Positions 44,311 through 53,738 of a stretch of 64,000 nucleotides of DNA are shown here, in pieces. A program made the translations under genes and the position numbers. The stretch spans positions 186,001 through 250,000 of the forward strand of contig NZ_CP012100.1 of the NCBI RefSeq assembly GCF_001182785.1, written 5' to 3'. The stretch's first letter is position 1. Each line of letters starts with the position of its first letter. Under the pieces are notes generated by a model. It saw only the letters and a list, made by a program, of their open reading frames with translations. It was not told the origin of the DNA and ran no database searches. This stretch comes from Bacillus thuringiensis. Lineage in GTDB: Bacteria; Bacillota; Bacilli; Bacillales; Bacillaceae_G.

Positions 44311-45295
44311 AACGAGATGCATACGGGAATATGATTCTAACTTTTGTTCCCTTACCTACCTCAGATTCTAGCTCAATCTTATGATTTAATTTTTCACATA
44401 CTTCTTTAACAAGATATAATCCCATTCCCGTAGACTCTTTATATTTCCTACCATTTTCTCCAGTATAAAATGGATTGAAAACACGTGGTAAATCAGCAGT
44501 AGGAATACCAACCCCATAATCTTTTACTTCCAAAATAATTGCTCGTCCTTTTGAACACGCCGATACTATTACTTTTTCTTTCTTACTTGATGAATATTTA
44601 ATTGCATTTGACAGTACTTGATTGAGTATAAATCGAAACCATTTCTTATCTGTTTCTACAATAAGATTCGGATCTACTTTTACCTCTGGATATACATAAC
44701 TACGTATAAATAGACGTTTATTTTCATGAATAGCAGAATCAATCATTTCCAATAACTGCAATCTGTCCACATGAAAATCCTGTTCAAATGTTTCTAAACG
44801 AGCAACATATAAGACCATTTCTAATCCTTTTTTGATTCTTTCCGTTTCTTCATTAATACTGTCAAATCGAGAGTCATCTGCATCTTGTGTAATTAACTCA
44901 ATAACAGAAAGAGGTGTTTTCATTTGATGAACCCATTGATTCATAAAAGTCATTTGTTCTTGTTGTTTTCGTTCCCATTTTTTTAATTGGTTTTGATAAT
45001 ATTGATATTGAGTTTGTAGGACTTTATCTAAGGCCATCGATAATGGCGTCAAATCACTATCTTTTATTGACTCATTTAAAGCTTCCATTGGTGTTGATAG
45101 ACGCTTGTAGAATGAACGGTGACTATAATAACGATATATTAGATAACCCATTAATAAAAAAACACCCAAAAATACAGAATATAATGCTGTCAAAATATGT
45201 GGATAACCATCAAACCAATATATAAAAAGGATGATAAGCAATTGGGCAAATGTATAACAAATGAGTGGAATATGTTCTTTTAAAAATAATTTCAT
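44309..45295 (-). CDS. BceS-type intramembrane-sensing histidine kinase
   Basis: 328 aa from ATG 45295, overlapping the regulator stop by one base (TAATGA). Two N-terminal membrane helices with a very short extracellular loop are characteristic of BceS-type kinases, which depend on their transporter for sensing. The phospho-acceptor is in WVHQMKTPLSVIEL; the ATPase domain has NQVLSNAIKYSS and DYGVGIP and GMGLYLVK. Encoded with BceR just upstream of the bceAB set. RBS GGGAAGG. Confidence 0.9.
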   Translation of the reverse strand: MKLFLKEHIPLICYTFAQLLIILFIYWFDGYPHILTALYSVFLGVFLLMGYLIYRYYSHRSFYKRLSTPMEALNESIKDSDLTPLSMALDKVLQTQYQYYQNQLKKWERKQQEQMTFMNQWVHQMKTPLSVIELITQDADDSRFDSINEETERIKKGLEMVLYVARLETFEQDFHVDRLQLLEMIDSAIHENKRLFIRSYVYPEVKVDPNLIVETDKKWFRFILNQVLSNAIKYSSSKKEKVIVSACSKGRAIILEVKDYGVGIPTADLPRVFNPFYTGENGRKYKESTGMGLYLVKEVCEKLNHKIELESEVGKGTKVRIIFPYASR

Positions 45296-45999
45296 TATTC
45301 CTTCCCTTCCCTCTTCCAAGTAGCATGCAATCGATATCCTGCACCACGAACTGTCTCTAGTGCGTTTTCAATACCTAAATCTTGCAACTTCCTTCTAATT
45401 CTACCTATATTTACACTCAATGTATTCTCGTCTATATATGAACTATCCCATAGTTGTTCTAAAATCACTTCACGTTTTACAAGGAGCGGAGACTTTGTTA
45501 TCAATATTTCCAATAAAGTTGTTTCCTTTCTAGTAAGTAAAATTTTCTTGTCATTTAGTTGAAGTTCCATTCTTTCTGGGAACAGGAATAATCCTGATTG
45601 CTCAACTATTCGTTCTTTTACTTTAGGAGCATATTCACCGTATGCTCTTCTGAGTTGACTACGGATTTTAGACATTACAACCTCATAATAAAAAGGTTTT
45701 GTAATGTAATCATCACCACCATTTTCTAAAGCCATAACTTGATCCATCTCTCCACTCCTTGCAGACAAAAATATAATTGGACAAGTAGAAATAGCTCGTA
45801 TTTGGCGACACCAATAATAACCATCAAAATTAGGTAAATTTACATCTAATAGCACTACATCTGGTTTTACCTCTTGAAATATATCTAAGACATTTTCGAA
45901 ATCCGCTATAATAACACTTTGGTATCCATATTTTTTAATATGAGTTCCCAATAATTCAGCAATTTTCATATCATCTTCTACAATCATGATTGTATTCAT
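45295..45999 (-). CDS. BceR-type response regulator (OmpR family)
   Basis: 234 aa. The receiver domain has the acidic pocket EDD, the phospho-Asp in VVLLDVNLPNFDGY and Lys in TKPFYYE; the C-terminal winged HTH (SVNIGRIRRKLQDLG, VRGAGYRL) binds DNA. It is first of the pair with BceS. It probably activates bceAB through the dyad at 44254. ATG with GGAGAG upstream. Confidence 0.92.
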   Translation of the reverse strand: MNTIMIVEDDMKIAELLGTHIKKYGYQSVIIADFENVLDIFQEVKPDVVLLDVNLPNFDGYYWCRQIRAISTCPIIFLSARSGEMDQVMALENGGDDYITKPFYYEVVMSKIRSQLRRAYGEYAPKVKERIVEQSGLFLFPERMELQLNDKKILLTRKETTLLEILITKSPLLVKREVILEQLWDSSYIDENTLSVNIGRIRRKLQDLGIENALETVRGAGYRLHATWKREGKE

Positions 46000-46208
46000 A
46001 ACATACTCTCCTTTAATTTAAGCGCAGTTTCTAAAGTCCACTTGTTATTTAATATTTTACTTATGTAAAAAAGATGATATCTTACCTACCCTCTTAAATG
46101 CAATAAGTATCCAATAAAGCGTATATTTGTTGTTACTTAATTAATAATTTCAATAGGGATTGTTTCCATCTTTTTTCTTTGCTTAAGTAGATTCTTTTTA
46201 AAATACAC

Positions 46209-46238
46209 AAAAAGACCATCACAGTATTGTGACGGATA
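46209..46238 (-). terminator. Terminator of the former beta-lactamase gene
   Basis: On the minus strand CCGTCACA pairs with TGTGATGG around ATAC-type loop, followed by TCTTTTTG. Confidence 0.65.
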
Positions 46239-46270
46239 AACAGGAAAATATTAATAACTAATTAATATTA

Positions 46271-46798
46271 TTATTTATTTGTCACTTTTAAAGCTTCTAA
46301 CACTATCTTTGTTACTTCTGCAATAAGCTTATCATCGTATTTAGCATCCACTTTATCATGTTTAGAAATTATCGCAATTATTTGGTGACCAAACAATTGT
46401 GATATCATTTCGGGTTCCATAAGATTCCGAACAAGTCTTATCAGCTACTTCCCACCCTCCTGGAACTCCAGCACGAATTAAGTTGTCTCCCGTAGTATTC
46501 CTTTTCATCCAATCTATTAATAAATCCCGTTTCTCAGATGAAAGTGCATCTCCTAGCGTAAAAACCTGAAAACTAGCAGCTAATGCCTTTTGGGTACTAG
46601 TATCATGGATGTCTCCTGAATACACTTCGTTTAACTCTGGTTCAAAACGTTCAGTATTTTTAACGGTATCTCCTATTTCTCTCATTGATTTTTGGAATTC
46701 AATAGGTCCACCTAATTGTTTAAAAATAAGACTTTGTGCAGTATTATCACTTTACGAAGGGTAGCATCTGCAAGATCTTTCAGAAGCATACCTGTATC
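46271..46798 (-). pseudogene. Class A beta-lactamase (Bla1-like), truncated with frameshifts
   Basis: The minus strand encodes KYVDTGMLLKDLADATLR, then after a deletion SDNTAQSLIFKQLGGP, MREIGDTVKNTERFEPELNE (omega-loop Glu), LLIDWMKRNTTGDNLIRAGV and WEVADKTCSESYGTRNDI, then after another shift IAIISKHDKVDAKYDDKLIA to VTNK. This is Bla1/PenP-like by these blocks. The KTG triad reads KTC. The N-terminal half including the SxxK active site is missing, and the break coincides with a bcr1-like repeat. It cannot be functional. Confidence 0.85.
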
Positions 46799-46799
46799 A

Positions 46800-46990
46800 A
46801 CATACTTCAAAAAAATAAACCCGTTAGGTTTATTTCGTATTCAAAACTTTAAATTCCCTACATGTAGCCTAAAAAAAGAAATAACCTCTACTATAATTGA
46901 TGTTGTATTTTCTTACCTTGATATCGATGTGGTGTTACCCCATCGATATCAAGCTAACAAAGCAAAATACCCCAAAAACGAAAAAGAGAT
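46800..46990 (+). repeat. bcr1-like repeat, complete
   Basis: It starts with AAACCCGTTAGGTTTATTT, and a hairpin ACCTTGATATCGATGTGG / CCCCATCGATATCAAGCT lies near 46915-46960, followed by an AAAATACCCCAAAAACG tail. The left part matches the right end of IS231 copy 1 (23233-23348) and the right part its left end. About 155-190 bp; resembles the bcr1 repeat described for the B. cereus group, a name I assign from memory of its size and hairpin. Confidence 0.6.
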
Positions 46991-47002
46991 GAAGAAAATA
47001 AT

Positions 47003-47042
47003 AAAAAGCTTATCATTATGTACTAAAAGATAAGCTTTTTTT
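47003..47042 (-). terminator. Terminator of the HTH-membrane operon
   Basis: AAAAAGCTTATC and GATAAGCTTTTTT pair around a 15-nt loop just after the membrane-protein gene. Confidence 0.8.
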
Positions 47043-47048
47043 CTATAC

Positions 47049-47522
47049 TTATTGAATTTTATTGGATTTATTCCATGCTAATATAGTAATAAAATATTGA
47101 ATACCAAACAAAATCGTAACAAGTAGAATGAACTTTATACATACTAAGATCCATCCAACAATATCTTGAGGTAATTGATTATGATATGTAGTGTAAGCTA
47201 CACCAGAAAAAGATAAAATAAGGGTATAAGATAATTTATCTTTTAATTTTTGTTTTAGTATGTCCTTGTTATCAATTTCTGGTTCGTAAACACCAGCTAA
47301 AATGGATCTAATAAAGAAGAATACCATATAACAGATAATGATACCAAGAGCTGTAGCCCATTCTAAAAACGGTCTTTGTAAGTATACGCCCCTTATTATA
47401 AAATCTATGAAGGCTAGCAATAAAGCCACAATTCCAGATTGGGCCCAAATTTTCATTTCAATTTGCTGAATTCTTTCATCTAAATGTGTACTGAGTGAAA
47501 ACAAATTTTTTAGTTTTTCCAT
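47049..47522 (-). CDS. Membrane protein paired with an HTH regulator (DUF6773/DUF3278-like)
   Basis: 157 aa from ATG 47522 (MEKLKNLFSLSTHLDERIQQ), with GGGAGG 9 nt upstream. Four membrane segments follow a cytoplasmic N-terminal helix. It begins one base after the stop of a small XRE-type regulator. This pairing of a 60-70 aa HTH protein with a four-TM protein is frequent in Firmicutes; function is not established. Possible signalling or stress role only by context. Confidence 0.7.
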   Translation of the reverse strand: MEKLKNLFSLSTHLDERIQQIEMKIWAQSGIVALLLAFIDFIIRGVYLQRPFLEWATALGIIICYMVFFFIRSILAGVYEPEIDNKDILKQKLKDKLSYTLILSFSGVAYTTYHNQLPQDIVGWILVCIKFILLVTILFGIQYFITILAWNKSNKIQ

Positions 47523-47523
47523 T

Positions 47524-47721
47524 CTATTTTTCCTCCCAAAATAATTCATCTAAAGTTTTATCGAGTGATTTAACTATATCAATGCAAAGCTTTAAAGATG
47601 GATTATATTTATTAAGTTCAATAAGACCAATGGTTTGTCGAGTAACATTTACAAGCACAGCTAATTCTTGTTGAGTTAGCCCCTTTTCTGTTCTTGCAAT
47701 TTTTATTTTGCTTACTGACAT
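47524..47721 (-). CDS. Small XRE/YozG-type HTH regulator
   Basis: 65 aa from ATG 47721 (MSVSKIKIARTEKGLTQQEL), with ACGGGG 8 nt upstream; a GTG three codons earlier lies on that site. The HTH reads GLTQQELAVLVNVTRQTIGL. C-terminal DKTLDELFWEEK is typical of this subfamily. It is coupled to the membrane protein and likely autoregulates. Confidence 0.85.
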   Translation of the reverse strand: MSVSKIKIARTEKGLTQQELAVLVNVTRQTIGLIELNKYNPSLKLCIDIVKSLDKTLDELFWEEK

Positions 47722-47905
47722 TAAATACACCCCGTTTGTAAAGGTAATCTTTACCTTTTATCTTATATTCTATATATTAAATTATGAACAAAATAAATGA
47801 AATATATATTTTACATTAGGGCGTATATAGATTACTTTTATCCTTTCTTTTTCCATTTCTATTATTTTTGTCTCTAAAACTATCTCACAAAGATAAAAAA
47901 CAAAT

Positions 47906-48043
47906 TATGCTTCTGGTACTGCGCATATTTATGGGAGCTTTGTAACACCTATTACATCAGTTGATAAGCCAGGATTATTTGTAGATGTTATGAAAATTGA
48001 TAAACATAATTATTATGGTGGCAGCTTTAAAATTAAAAAATAA
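47906..48043 (+). pseudogene. C-terminal fragment of an unrecognised protein
   Basis: 45 codons (YASGTAHIYGSFVTPITSVD ... YYGGSFKIKK) end in a proper stop but have no start or ribosome binding site. It looks like the end of a secreted protein. No family recognised. Confidence 0.35.
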
Positions 48044-48096
48044 TGAAAGTTAATTTCACTAATGATAATATTTTTGATATGATCAATGTATAATAA

Positions 48097-48206
48097 AAAC
48101 ATAACTCATGTAATAGTCTAAGCGGTATACTTGACCAACGGCCGCTTAGCTAATGAGTTATACCCCTTAGAAAAGGTACCTTGCAGCAGGGGTACCTTTT
48201 CTTTTA
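48097..48206 (+). ncRNA. Candidate small RNA with terminator
   Basis: A TATAAT box at about 48090 precedes about 110 nt with two structures: CTAAGCGG ... CCGCTTAG (48118-48150) and the terminator stem AGAAAAGGTACC / GGTACCTTTTCT (48169-48202) followed by a T-rich run. No ORF of note is inside and no gene follows on the + strand, so a stand-alone RNA is plausible. The -35 region is weak. Alternatively it is the leader of a lost gene. Confidence 0.4.
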
Positions 48207-48225
48207 TTTTTAGTGGTAAATTATT

Positions 48226-48895
48226 TTAAATTGAAGCTATATAGCTAAAAAGTATAATGATTAAATTGTAATTGAAGTGAAGTATGTATCCCATATGAAT
48301 ATTATTAAATATTAGAAAGAAAATCATTTGAGCGATAGCCGGTATTCCAATGATAGTTAAACATTGTACCCAATTATAGTTATACGTAGAGAGATGGAGT
48401 AATCCAAATGAGCTTCCAGACAATATTAAAGAGGCTGTGATAGAAGCTATGGGGCTTATTTTGAAGGAGCGTATGATCTTATGCCAAAAGAACAATATAG
48501 ATACAAACATAATGTTTTCTCCGATTAATTGAATTGCAATCCCAGGGGTTTTGTGAAGCATATTAGTAATTCCTTCATTCCCAGTAGGATGAGATGTTCC
48601 TTTGAATGTTGTAAAAGATATTAGTACGGCTAAAAATAACAACATAATAGTATAAATAATGAAAGCAAAGAAAAAAGAAATTTTCAGCTGCTGGAAAGTG
48701 ATTTTTTTAGAAAACAAGGATCGTTGATCTCGCATTATAAATAGGAAAAGAAAAATAAAAGGATTTAATTATGTATTGCATTAGTAGATCTAATTCATTT
48801 ATATAATTAAGCGTAAATGAAGGGAAAGGTATGTAAACTGTAATAATGGAAAATATGACAAGTATTAGAAACTGCAGATACGTTTTAGTTTGCAC
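48226..48895 (-). pseudogene. CPBP-like membrane protein with a frameshift
   Basis: The downstream frame (MRDQRSLFSKKITFQQLKIS onward) has five membrane segments and degenerate CPBP/CAAX motifs: GENIMFVSILFF where EExxxR is expected, FGLLHL and HFNYNLI. The N-terminal membrane region (VIFSIITVYIPFPSFTLNYI) is in another frame; the switch is near 48.77 kb. The shift and the lost catalytic Glu-Glu suggest a dead or non-catalytic gene. No convincing start was found. Confidence 0.5.
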
Positions 48896-48974
48896 TAAGC
48901 AATCTAAATATGTTTACAATCCCACTGTTTTAGAAATGCATCTTTGTAAATTGAGAGGTAAAGGGGCATACAAA

Positions 48975-49874
48975 ATGACAGAAAATCGGGTTAGATTAAA
49001 TGGAGGTTTTCATAACGATATTTTTCATAACAAAGAGCACAACAGCGTAGTCAGGATTTCCCCAAAAAGTAAAACGAAAGAGATGGTAATGCAAGAAATA
49101 GAGTGGATGGGTTTTCTACATGATAAAGGTGTACCTGTTCCAAAGGTTATACTCCCATTAGCGTATGAAGGAGAACGAGTTAAGACAAATTTTGAATATA
49201 TTCCAGGCGATTCAATTGATGTTAAAAATAAATCACACTGGAATGAAGTAACTTTTAAACAATTTGGTAAAAGTTTAGGGAGAATGCATGCAATATCAAA
49301 AATTCACAAATTTGAAAGCATACACCGTCCTGCTTGGCGTAATGATAACCCTGATGTCTTTAATATTAGAGAAAACCTAATTCCGTGGATTGGAGAAAAA
49401 TATGATAAGTTACTTAACAATCTCACATCCGATAACATAACGCCTGACAATTTCGGCCTTATCCATAATGACTATCATCAGGGAAACTTAATTATGGACA
49501 AGAAAGGATTTATAACCATTATTGATTTTGATGATTGTTCTTACAATTGGTTTGCACAGGATCTTGCAGTAGCTTTCTATCATGCTTATTGGCAGCACAA
49601 CTCCTTCAATGGCAATACACATACTTTTTGTGATAGTTTTATGCGTAATTTCTTCAAGGGATATAAAACAGAAAATAGCCTACATAAGGATACAATTAAA
49701 CAAATCCCAACCTTCTTGAAATTAAGAGAGATTTATTTGTATCAACTATTTAATCAATCATGGGATACGAATCATTTAGAAGTATGGCAAGAGTACACCC
49801 TGCAAAATCTAGAAACAAAAATTAAACATGAAACTCCCTATGCTGGCATTCATGATTTTTCTATTTATTTATAA
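48975..49874 (+). CDS. APH-family phosphotransferase
   Basis: 299 aa from ATG 48975 (MTENRVRLNGGF), with AAAGGGG 8 nt upstream. The kinase-like fold shows the catalytic loop HNDYHQGN and the metal-binding DFDD (IIDFDDCSYNW). Members phosphorylate aminoglycosides, choline, homoserine or other small alcohols; the N-terminal lobe is not close to known resistance enzymes. It is monocistronic. Substrate not inferable. Confidence 0.85.
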   Translation: MTENRVRLNGGFHNDIFHNKEHNSVVRISPKSKTKEMVMQEIEWMGFLHDKGVPVPKVILPLAYEGERVKTNFEYIPGDSIDVKNKSHWNEVTFKQFGKSLGRMHAISKIHKFESIHRPAWRNDNPDVFNIRENLIPWIGEKYDKLLNNLTSDNITPDNFGLIHNDYHQGNLIMDKKGFITIIDFDDCSYNWFAQDLAVAFYHAYWQHNSFNGNTHTFCDSFMRNFFKGYKTENSLHKDTIKQIPTFLKLREIYLYQLFNQSWDTNHLEVWQEYTLQNLETKIKHETPYAGIHDFSIYL

Positions 49875-50459
49875 TGCCTTAACCATATTTCATTTTATCA
49901 AAACAAAACATGAAAACGAGTGATAAATCAAATAGATTTTACATTCGTTTTTTATTGATGTATCAGAGTTTATCATGCTTTTATTAAAAAAAGAAGCACG
50001 AATGCCTCTTGGTAGATCGTCAACTATTCTCTCTTCACCGTGAGATTATTCTGGTTGTGTATGAAGTAAGTTGCGTGGTTTCTGCGTGATTTGATTGAAC
50101 TTCCTATCGCTCCGGTGTCATAAAGTCACATTCCTTGCAAAGAGTAAATATGCTACCGGTATCATCCGTATGAGAGACCAAATTAACGAAACATCCAGCA
50201 ATGAAAATTGCATACATTTCAGAATTAGGATTATCAGATGTTAAAATTGAAATAGAACAATGGGCAGCTAAGTCATAATATAAATACACACTTCATTCCA
50301 TTTGGAGAGCAGTTAGCTTTTACTAGCTACTTTTATTTATAGGTTGGCTTTAATTATCTTTTTCCTTGTGTTCCTCATTAACCTGGATATATTCCCCAAC
50401 AATTTAAAGGTGCATCCCCAATCAAATTTAATGATTGAGTATGCACCTTTAATATTTGC
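49875..50459. other. Intergenic region with an unrecognised short ORF and a terminator
   Basis: A 61-codon minus-strand ORF at 50104-50289 (ILTSDNPNSEMYAIFIAGCF ...) has no ribosome binding site and may be a gene fragment. TTAAAGGTGCAT and ATGCACCTTTAA (50404-50452) form the terminator of the second bceAB set. Confidence 0.5.
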
Positions 50460-52412
50460 CTATCTATTATATGAATACATTTTTGTACGTATGCGTTTTA
50501 AATAGTGGTGTCTAATAATAAAGAAGTAAATCATTTGAATGCAAATAAAGCTTACTAATACTACAATTGAGCTTTGTAAAACAGACATTTCTCTGCTTAC
50601 TGTTTGTCCTAATTGATGAAACGTTAGAAATGCAAAACTACTGTGAATCATCGCCACTACTATCGGCAGGAAAAATAGTAACATCATTTGTCTTGTCACA
50701 ATTTGCTTTAACTCTCTTTGACTTAAACCTAATTTTGAGATCATTTCATATTGCACTTGATCACGTTCTAAATCAGTAAATAGACGAAAATATAAAAAAC
50801 TTAGCGTAAATACGAAAAATACAATGCCCACCATTACACTTGAAATAGAAAGTAATCCATTTTGTTGTTTCATTTCAATCCATCTTAAATACAGTGATGA
50901 AAACTTATAATAATCTTCTTGATTCGTACCAATGAACTTCTTAAGACTTATGGAAATCGCACTTGTTTCAGACCAATCTTTAACGATAAAACCGTAAATC
51001 GTGTAATCTCGGAGTACGCCTTCTTCTTGAACCTGTATGACCTTATTATAAACAGCATCAGAAACAATAACAGGGTTATCAATCATGGCTAACTCTGGGA
51101 TATACACTGTTTTTTGTACAAAAAGTGGAATCTCGAGTTCACCATGATTTATTTCAAAAAATTTCAGATGCTCTGTACTTTTCTCTTTCTTATTAAGTCG
51201 TATAGCAATGCTATCATTTTCATTTGTTAGTTTCTCTATTTCATATCCTAATTTTTTAGCGTATTCATTATACGCAGAAAGATTAATCAAAGCCAATCCG
51301 TCTAATGTCCTTTTAAATTCTGTTGCTACAAGGTTATATGAAAATCCAGATTCCTCTAATTGTTTCTTTATTTCTTCAATATGAGCTTTTTCTTCTATAT
51401 TCCCCTTATCTGAACGATAGGTAAATGCATATGGAGTCTCATGCTTAGCCAATTCAGGATTTGCAATAGCCGTACAAACTCCAATTGCTGTAAAAGATAC
51501 TGCAGATATAACTGATACGATAAAAAAGGTTCTCGCATTATCTTTCATGCGATACATTAATTCTGAAATAACAAGGAGATTGGTTGTTTTAAAGAATGTA
51601 GTTTCTCTATTTTTTAAAGCGGATAACACATATACACACAATTGAGTAAAGAAGAAATAGGTCCCACATACAATGAATACGACTCCTACTCCTACGAGTA
51701 AGAATAGTTGTTTTAAAGTCATGTAATCCACCGCAGCGATACTGTGATGAACACAGGAATAACCCGCTCCCAATAAAATAAGTACCAACAAGGATATATA
51801 AACAGACACTATTGGCTCAGTTTTTGGTTTTTCATCTGATTTTATGAGTTCTACAAGTTCATTCATTTTCACCATTTTTGATGTAAACAAAGAAATAAGT
51901 AGAAATAAAACCAAAAAGGACATTGCTGTTACTACCATTGCCTTGATTGGAAAGTAAAATGCTAACGTTTGCTCTATCCCTAATAAAGACCCACTAATTA
52001 ATAAAAACAATTTAGAAAAAACCATTCCTAGTCCAATACCTACTATGATTGAAGGGATTCCAATCAACATATTTTCGAAGAAAATTAATCGATGAAGCTG
52101 CTTATTAGACATTCCGTGTAACATTAATAATCCAAACTCTTTTTTTCTATTTTTTAAAAATGCACTAACAGAATAGAAAATAAATAAGAAAGAAAAAACA
52201 AAGATTAAGTAATAGGATAAATGAAATCCTATTTTTCCAAATGCACTCATGATGGTACTTAGATGAGTCAGCTCACCTTGTAGGTTCGGATGAAAGACAA
52301 GTAGCCCATAAGTGAAAAAAATCAATACCGCAAATGTACTACTAAAAAAATGACCAAGATATATTCTTTTATTTCGTAAAACATTATTAAATGCGAGTTG
52401 TCGAAAAGTCAT
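50460..52412 (-). CDS. BceB-type ABC permease, set 2
   Basis: 650 aa, paralogue of the set 1 permease with the same opening (MTFRQLAFNNVLRNKRIYLG), ten membrane segments and a large extracellular loop between helices 7 and 8, which differs strongly from set 1. This suggests a different peptide specificity. Coupled to its ATPase by a 26-nt overlap. RBS GGGGGG 7 nt from ATG. No kinase/regulator pair is next to it, so it may be driven by BceRS of set 1 or a distant TCS. Confidence 0.9.
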   Translation of the reverse strand: MTFRQLAFNNVLRNKRIYLGHFFSSTFAVLIFFTYGLLVFHPNLQGELTHLSTIMSAFGKIGFHLSYYLIFVFSFLFIFYSVSAFLKNRKKEFGLLMLHGMSNKQLHRLIFFENMLIGIPSIIVGIGLGMVFSKLFLLISGSLLGIEQTLAFYFPIKAMVVTAMSFLVLFLLISLFTSKMVKMNELVELIKSDEKPKTEPIVSVYISLLVLILLGAGYSCVHHSIAAVDYMTLKQLFLLVGVGVVFIVCGTYFFFTQLCVYVLSALKNRETTFFKTTNLLVISELMYRMKDNARTFFIVSVISAVSFTAIGVCTAIANPELAKHETPYAFTYRSDKGNIEEKAHIEEIKKQLEESGFSYNLVATEFKRTLDGLALINLSAYNEYAKKLGYEIEKLTNENDSIAIRLNKKEKSTEHLKFFEINHGELEIPLFVQKTVYIPELAMIDNPVIVSDAVYNKVIQVQEEGVLRDYTIYGFIVKDWSETSAISISLKKFIGTNQEDYYKFSSLYLRWIEMKQQNGLLSISSVMVGIVFFVFTLSFLYFRLFTDLERDQVQYEMISKLGLSQRELKQIVTRQMMLLFFLPIVVAMIHSSFAFLTFHQLGQTVSREMSVLQSSIVVLVSFICIQMIYFFIIRHHYLKRIRTKMYSYNR

Positions 52413-53157
52413 GTTTATTCCCCCCTAACATAGAAAGACTATCCATAATTTTTTTATAAAATAATGGACGATTATCTTTGCAAGTAACTTCATTGTATAA
52501 CTGGCCATCTTTAATAAAAATTATGCGGTCACAGTAACTTGCAGCAACTGGATCGTGCGTTACTAACATCATTGTTGCCTTTTCTTCTTTGTTTAATAGT
52601 GTTAATAGTTCCATCACATCTTGAGAGGCTTTAGAATCTAAGTTTCCTGTCGGCTCATCAGCAAGAACCAATTTAGGAGAGTGAATGAGTGCACGGGCAA
52701 TCGCTGTTCGCTGTGCTTGCCCTCCTGATATTTCATATGTTCGCTTATTTAAAATTTCGTTGATTCCTAATTTTTCCGAAATAGATTCTACTCGTTTATT
52801 TATTCTTTTCACATTGATGCCATCTAATACGAGCGGAAGAACTATATTCTCTTTTACTGTTAAAGTATGCAGCAGATTAAAGGATTGAAAAACAAATCCT
52901 AATTGTTGTCTGCGAAATAAGGCCAAATCATCGGAGGAGAGTTGATACGGATTTTGATTATGAATACATACACTGCCTGATGTTGGCGAGTCAATAGTAG
53001 AAATCATATTCAATAATGTTGTTTTCCCACTTCCCGAAGGTCCCATTATCCCAACAAATTCCCCCTCCGTAATTGTTAAGTCTATATTTGAAAGTGCTGT
53101 ATGTGGAACCTTTCCTGTATATTCTTTACTAAGATCATATACTTTTACTATTTTCAT
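52387..53157 (-). CDS. BceA-type ABC ATPase, set 2
   Basis: 256 aa from ATG 53157 (MKIVKVYDLSKEYTGK), with GGAGGG about 10 nt upstream. Walker A MGPSGSGKTT, signature ISGGQAQRTAIARAL, Walker B LVLADEPTGNLD and switch His VTHDP. Very similar to the set 1 ATPase. No exact BceR-type dyad was found upstream, in contrast with set 1. Confidence 0.9.
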   Translation of the reverse strand: MKIVKVYDLSKEYTGKVPHTALSNIDLTITEGEFVGIMGPSGSGKTTLLNMISTIDSPTSGSVCIHNQNPYQLSSDDLALFRRQQLGFVFQSFNLLHTLTVKENIVLPLVLDGINVKRINKRVESISEKLGINEILNKRTYEISGGQAQRTAIARALIHSPKLVLADEPTGNLDSKASQDVMELLTLLNKEEKATMMLVTHDPVAASYCDRIIFIKDGQLYNEVTCKDNRPLFYKKIMDSLSMLGGNKHDFSTTRI

Positions 53158-53557
53158 ATGAGAAATTCCCTCCAAATGTACACACTACGAATGAGATTTG
53201 ATAGAAGATATCTGCCCACATTATGATTTTTTTAATACAAGTCATGTACAATTCACAACTGATCTGTTTCGGCTTCTCCTATTGAAACTGGGATACTTGG
53301 TCAAAATTATTAAGTACCAAATTAAATTTCATATCGTAACACATGATTTTTATTCATGTTTCTATTTTTCATTGTAGTAGTAAGGTTGTTTTTCTCATAT
53401 TGAATTACCTTTCATTTGTCTTACACGCTTGCAATGTTTCTGAAAATACAGTTTATAATGTTCGAAGCAATAATTCTTTTTTGGGGAAGATAGCAAAGAG
53501 GGATTTTTCATATGAACTTTACTATACTGAACTAGATTTCCGTATAGTTTTTATTTT
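53158..53557. other. Upstream region of bceAB set 2
   Basis: No credible gene. A + strand open stretch (53343-53600) lacks a ribosome binding site and overlaps a hairpin, so it is not called. Contains the promoter of bceAB set 2. Confidence 0.4.
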
Positions 53558-53634
53558 CATACTATTGATTTTTTTACCAAACACGTATAAAAATCAATAG
53601 TATGAAAGTAAACTACTGGGTAAAAGTTTACTTT
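53558..53634. repeat. Two adjacent perfect hairpins
   Basis: CATACTATTGATTTTT / AAAAATCAATAGTATG (16 bp, 53558-53604) is directly followed by AAAGTAAACT / AGTTTACTTT (10 bp, 53605-53634). Neither has a T run, so they are not ordinary terminators. Confidence 0.5.
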
Positions 53635-53738
53635 CGATTTTATTAGAAAAACAAAGAGAACTTGTTGTAATTACTACTGTAGGTTTCGAATAAAGTTTGA
53701 TTAAAAATACCTCATAAACCCTTAATTTATGATAAATA

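Noticed and set aside
46716..47033. 105-codon + strand ORF
   Set aside because: It is a shadow over the beta-lactamase pseudogene and the bcr1-like repeat.
53343..53600. 85-codon + strand ORF
   Set aside because: No ribosome binding site, low-complexity hydrophobic product, and its end is made by the hairpin at 53558.
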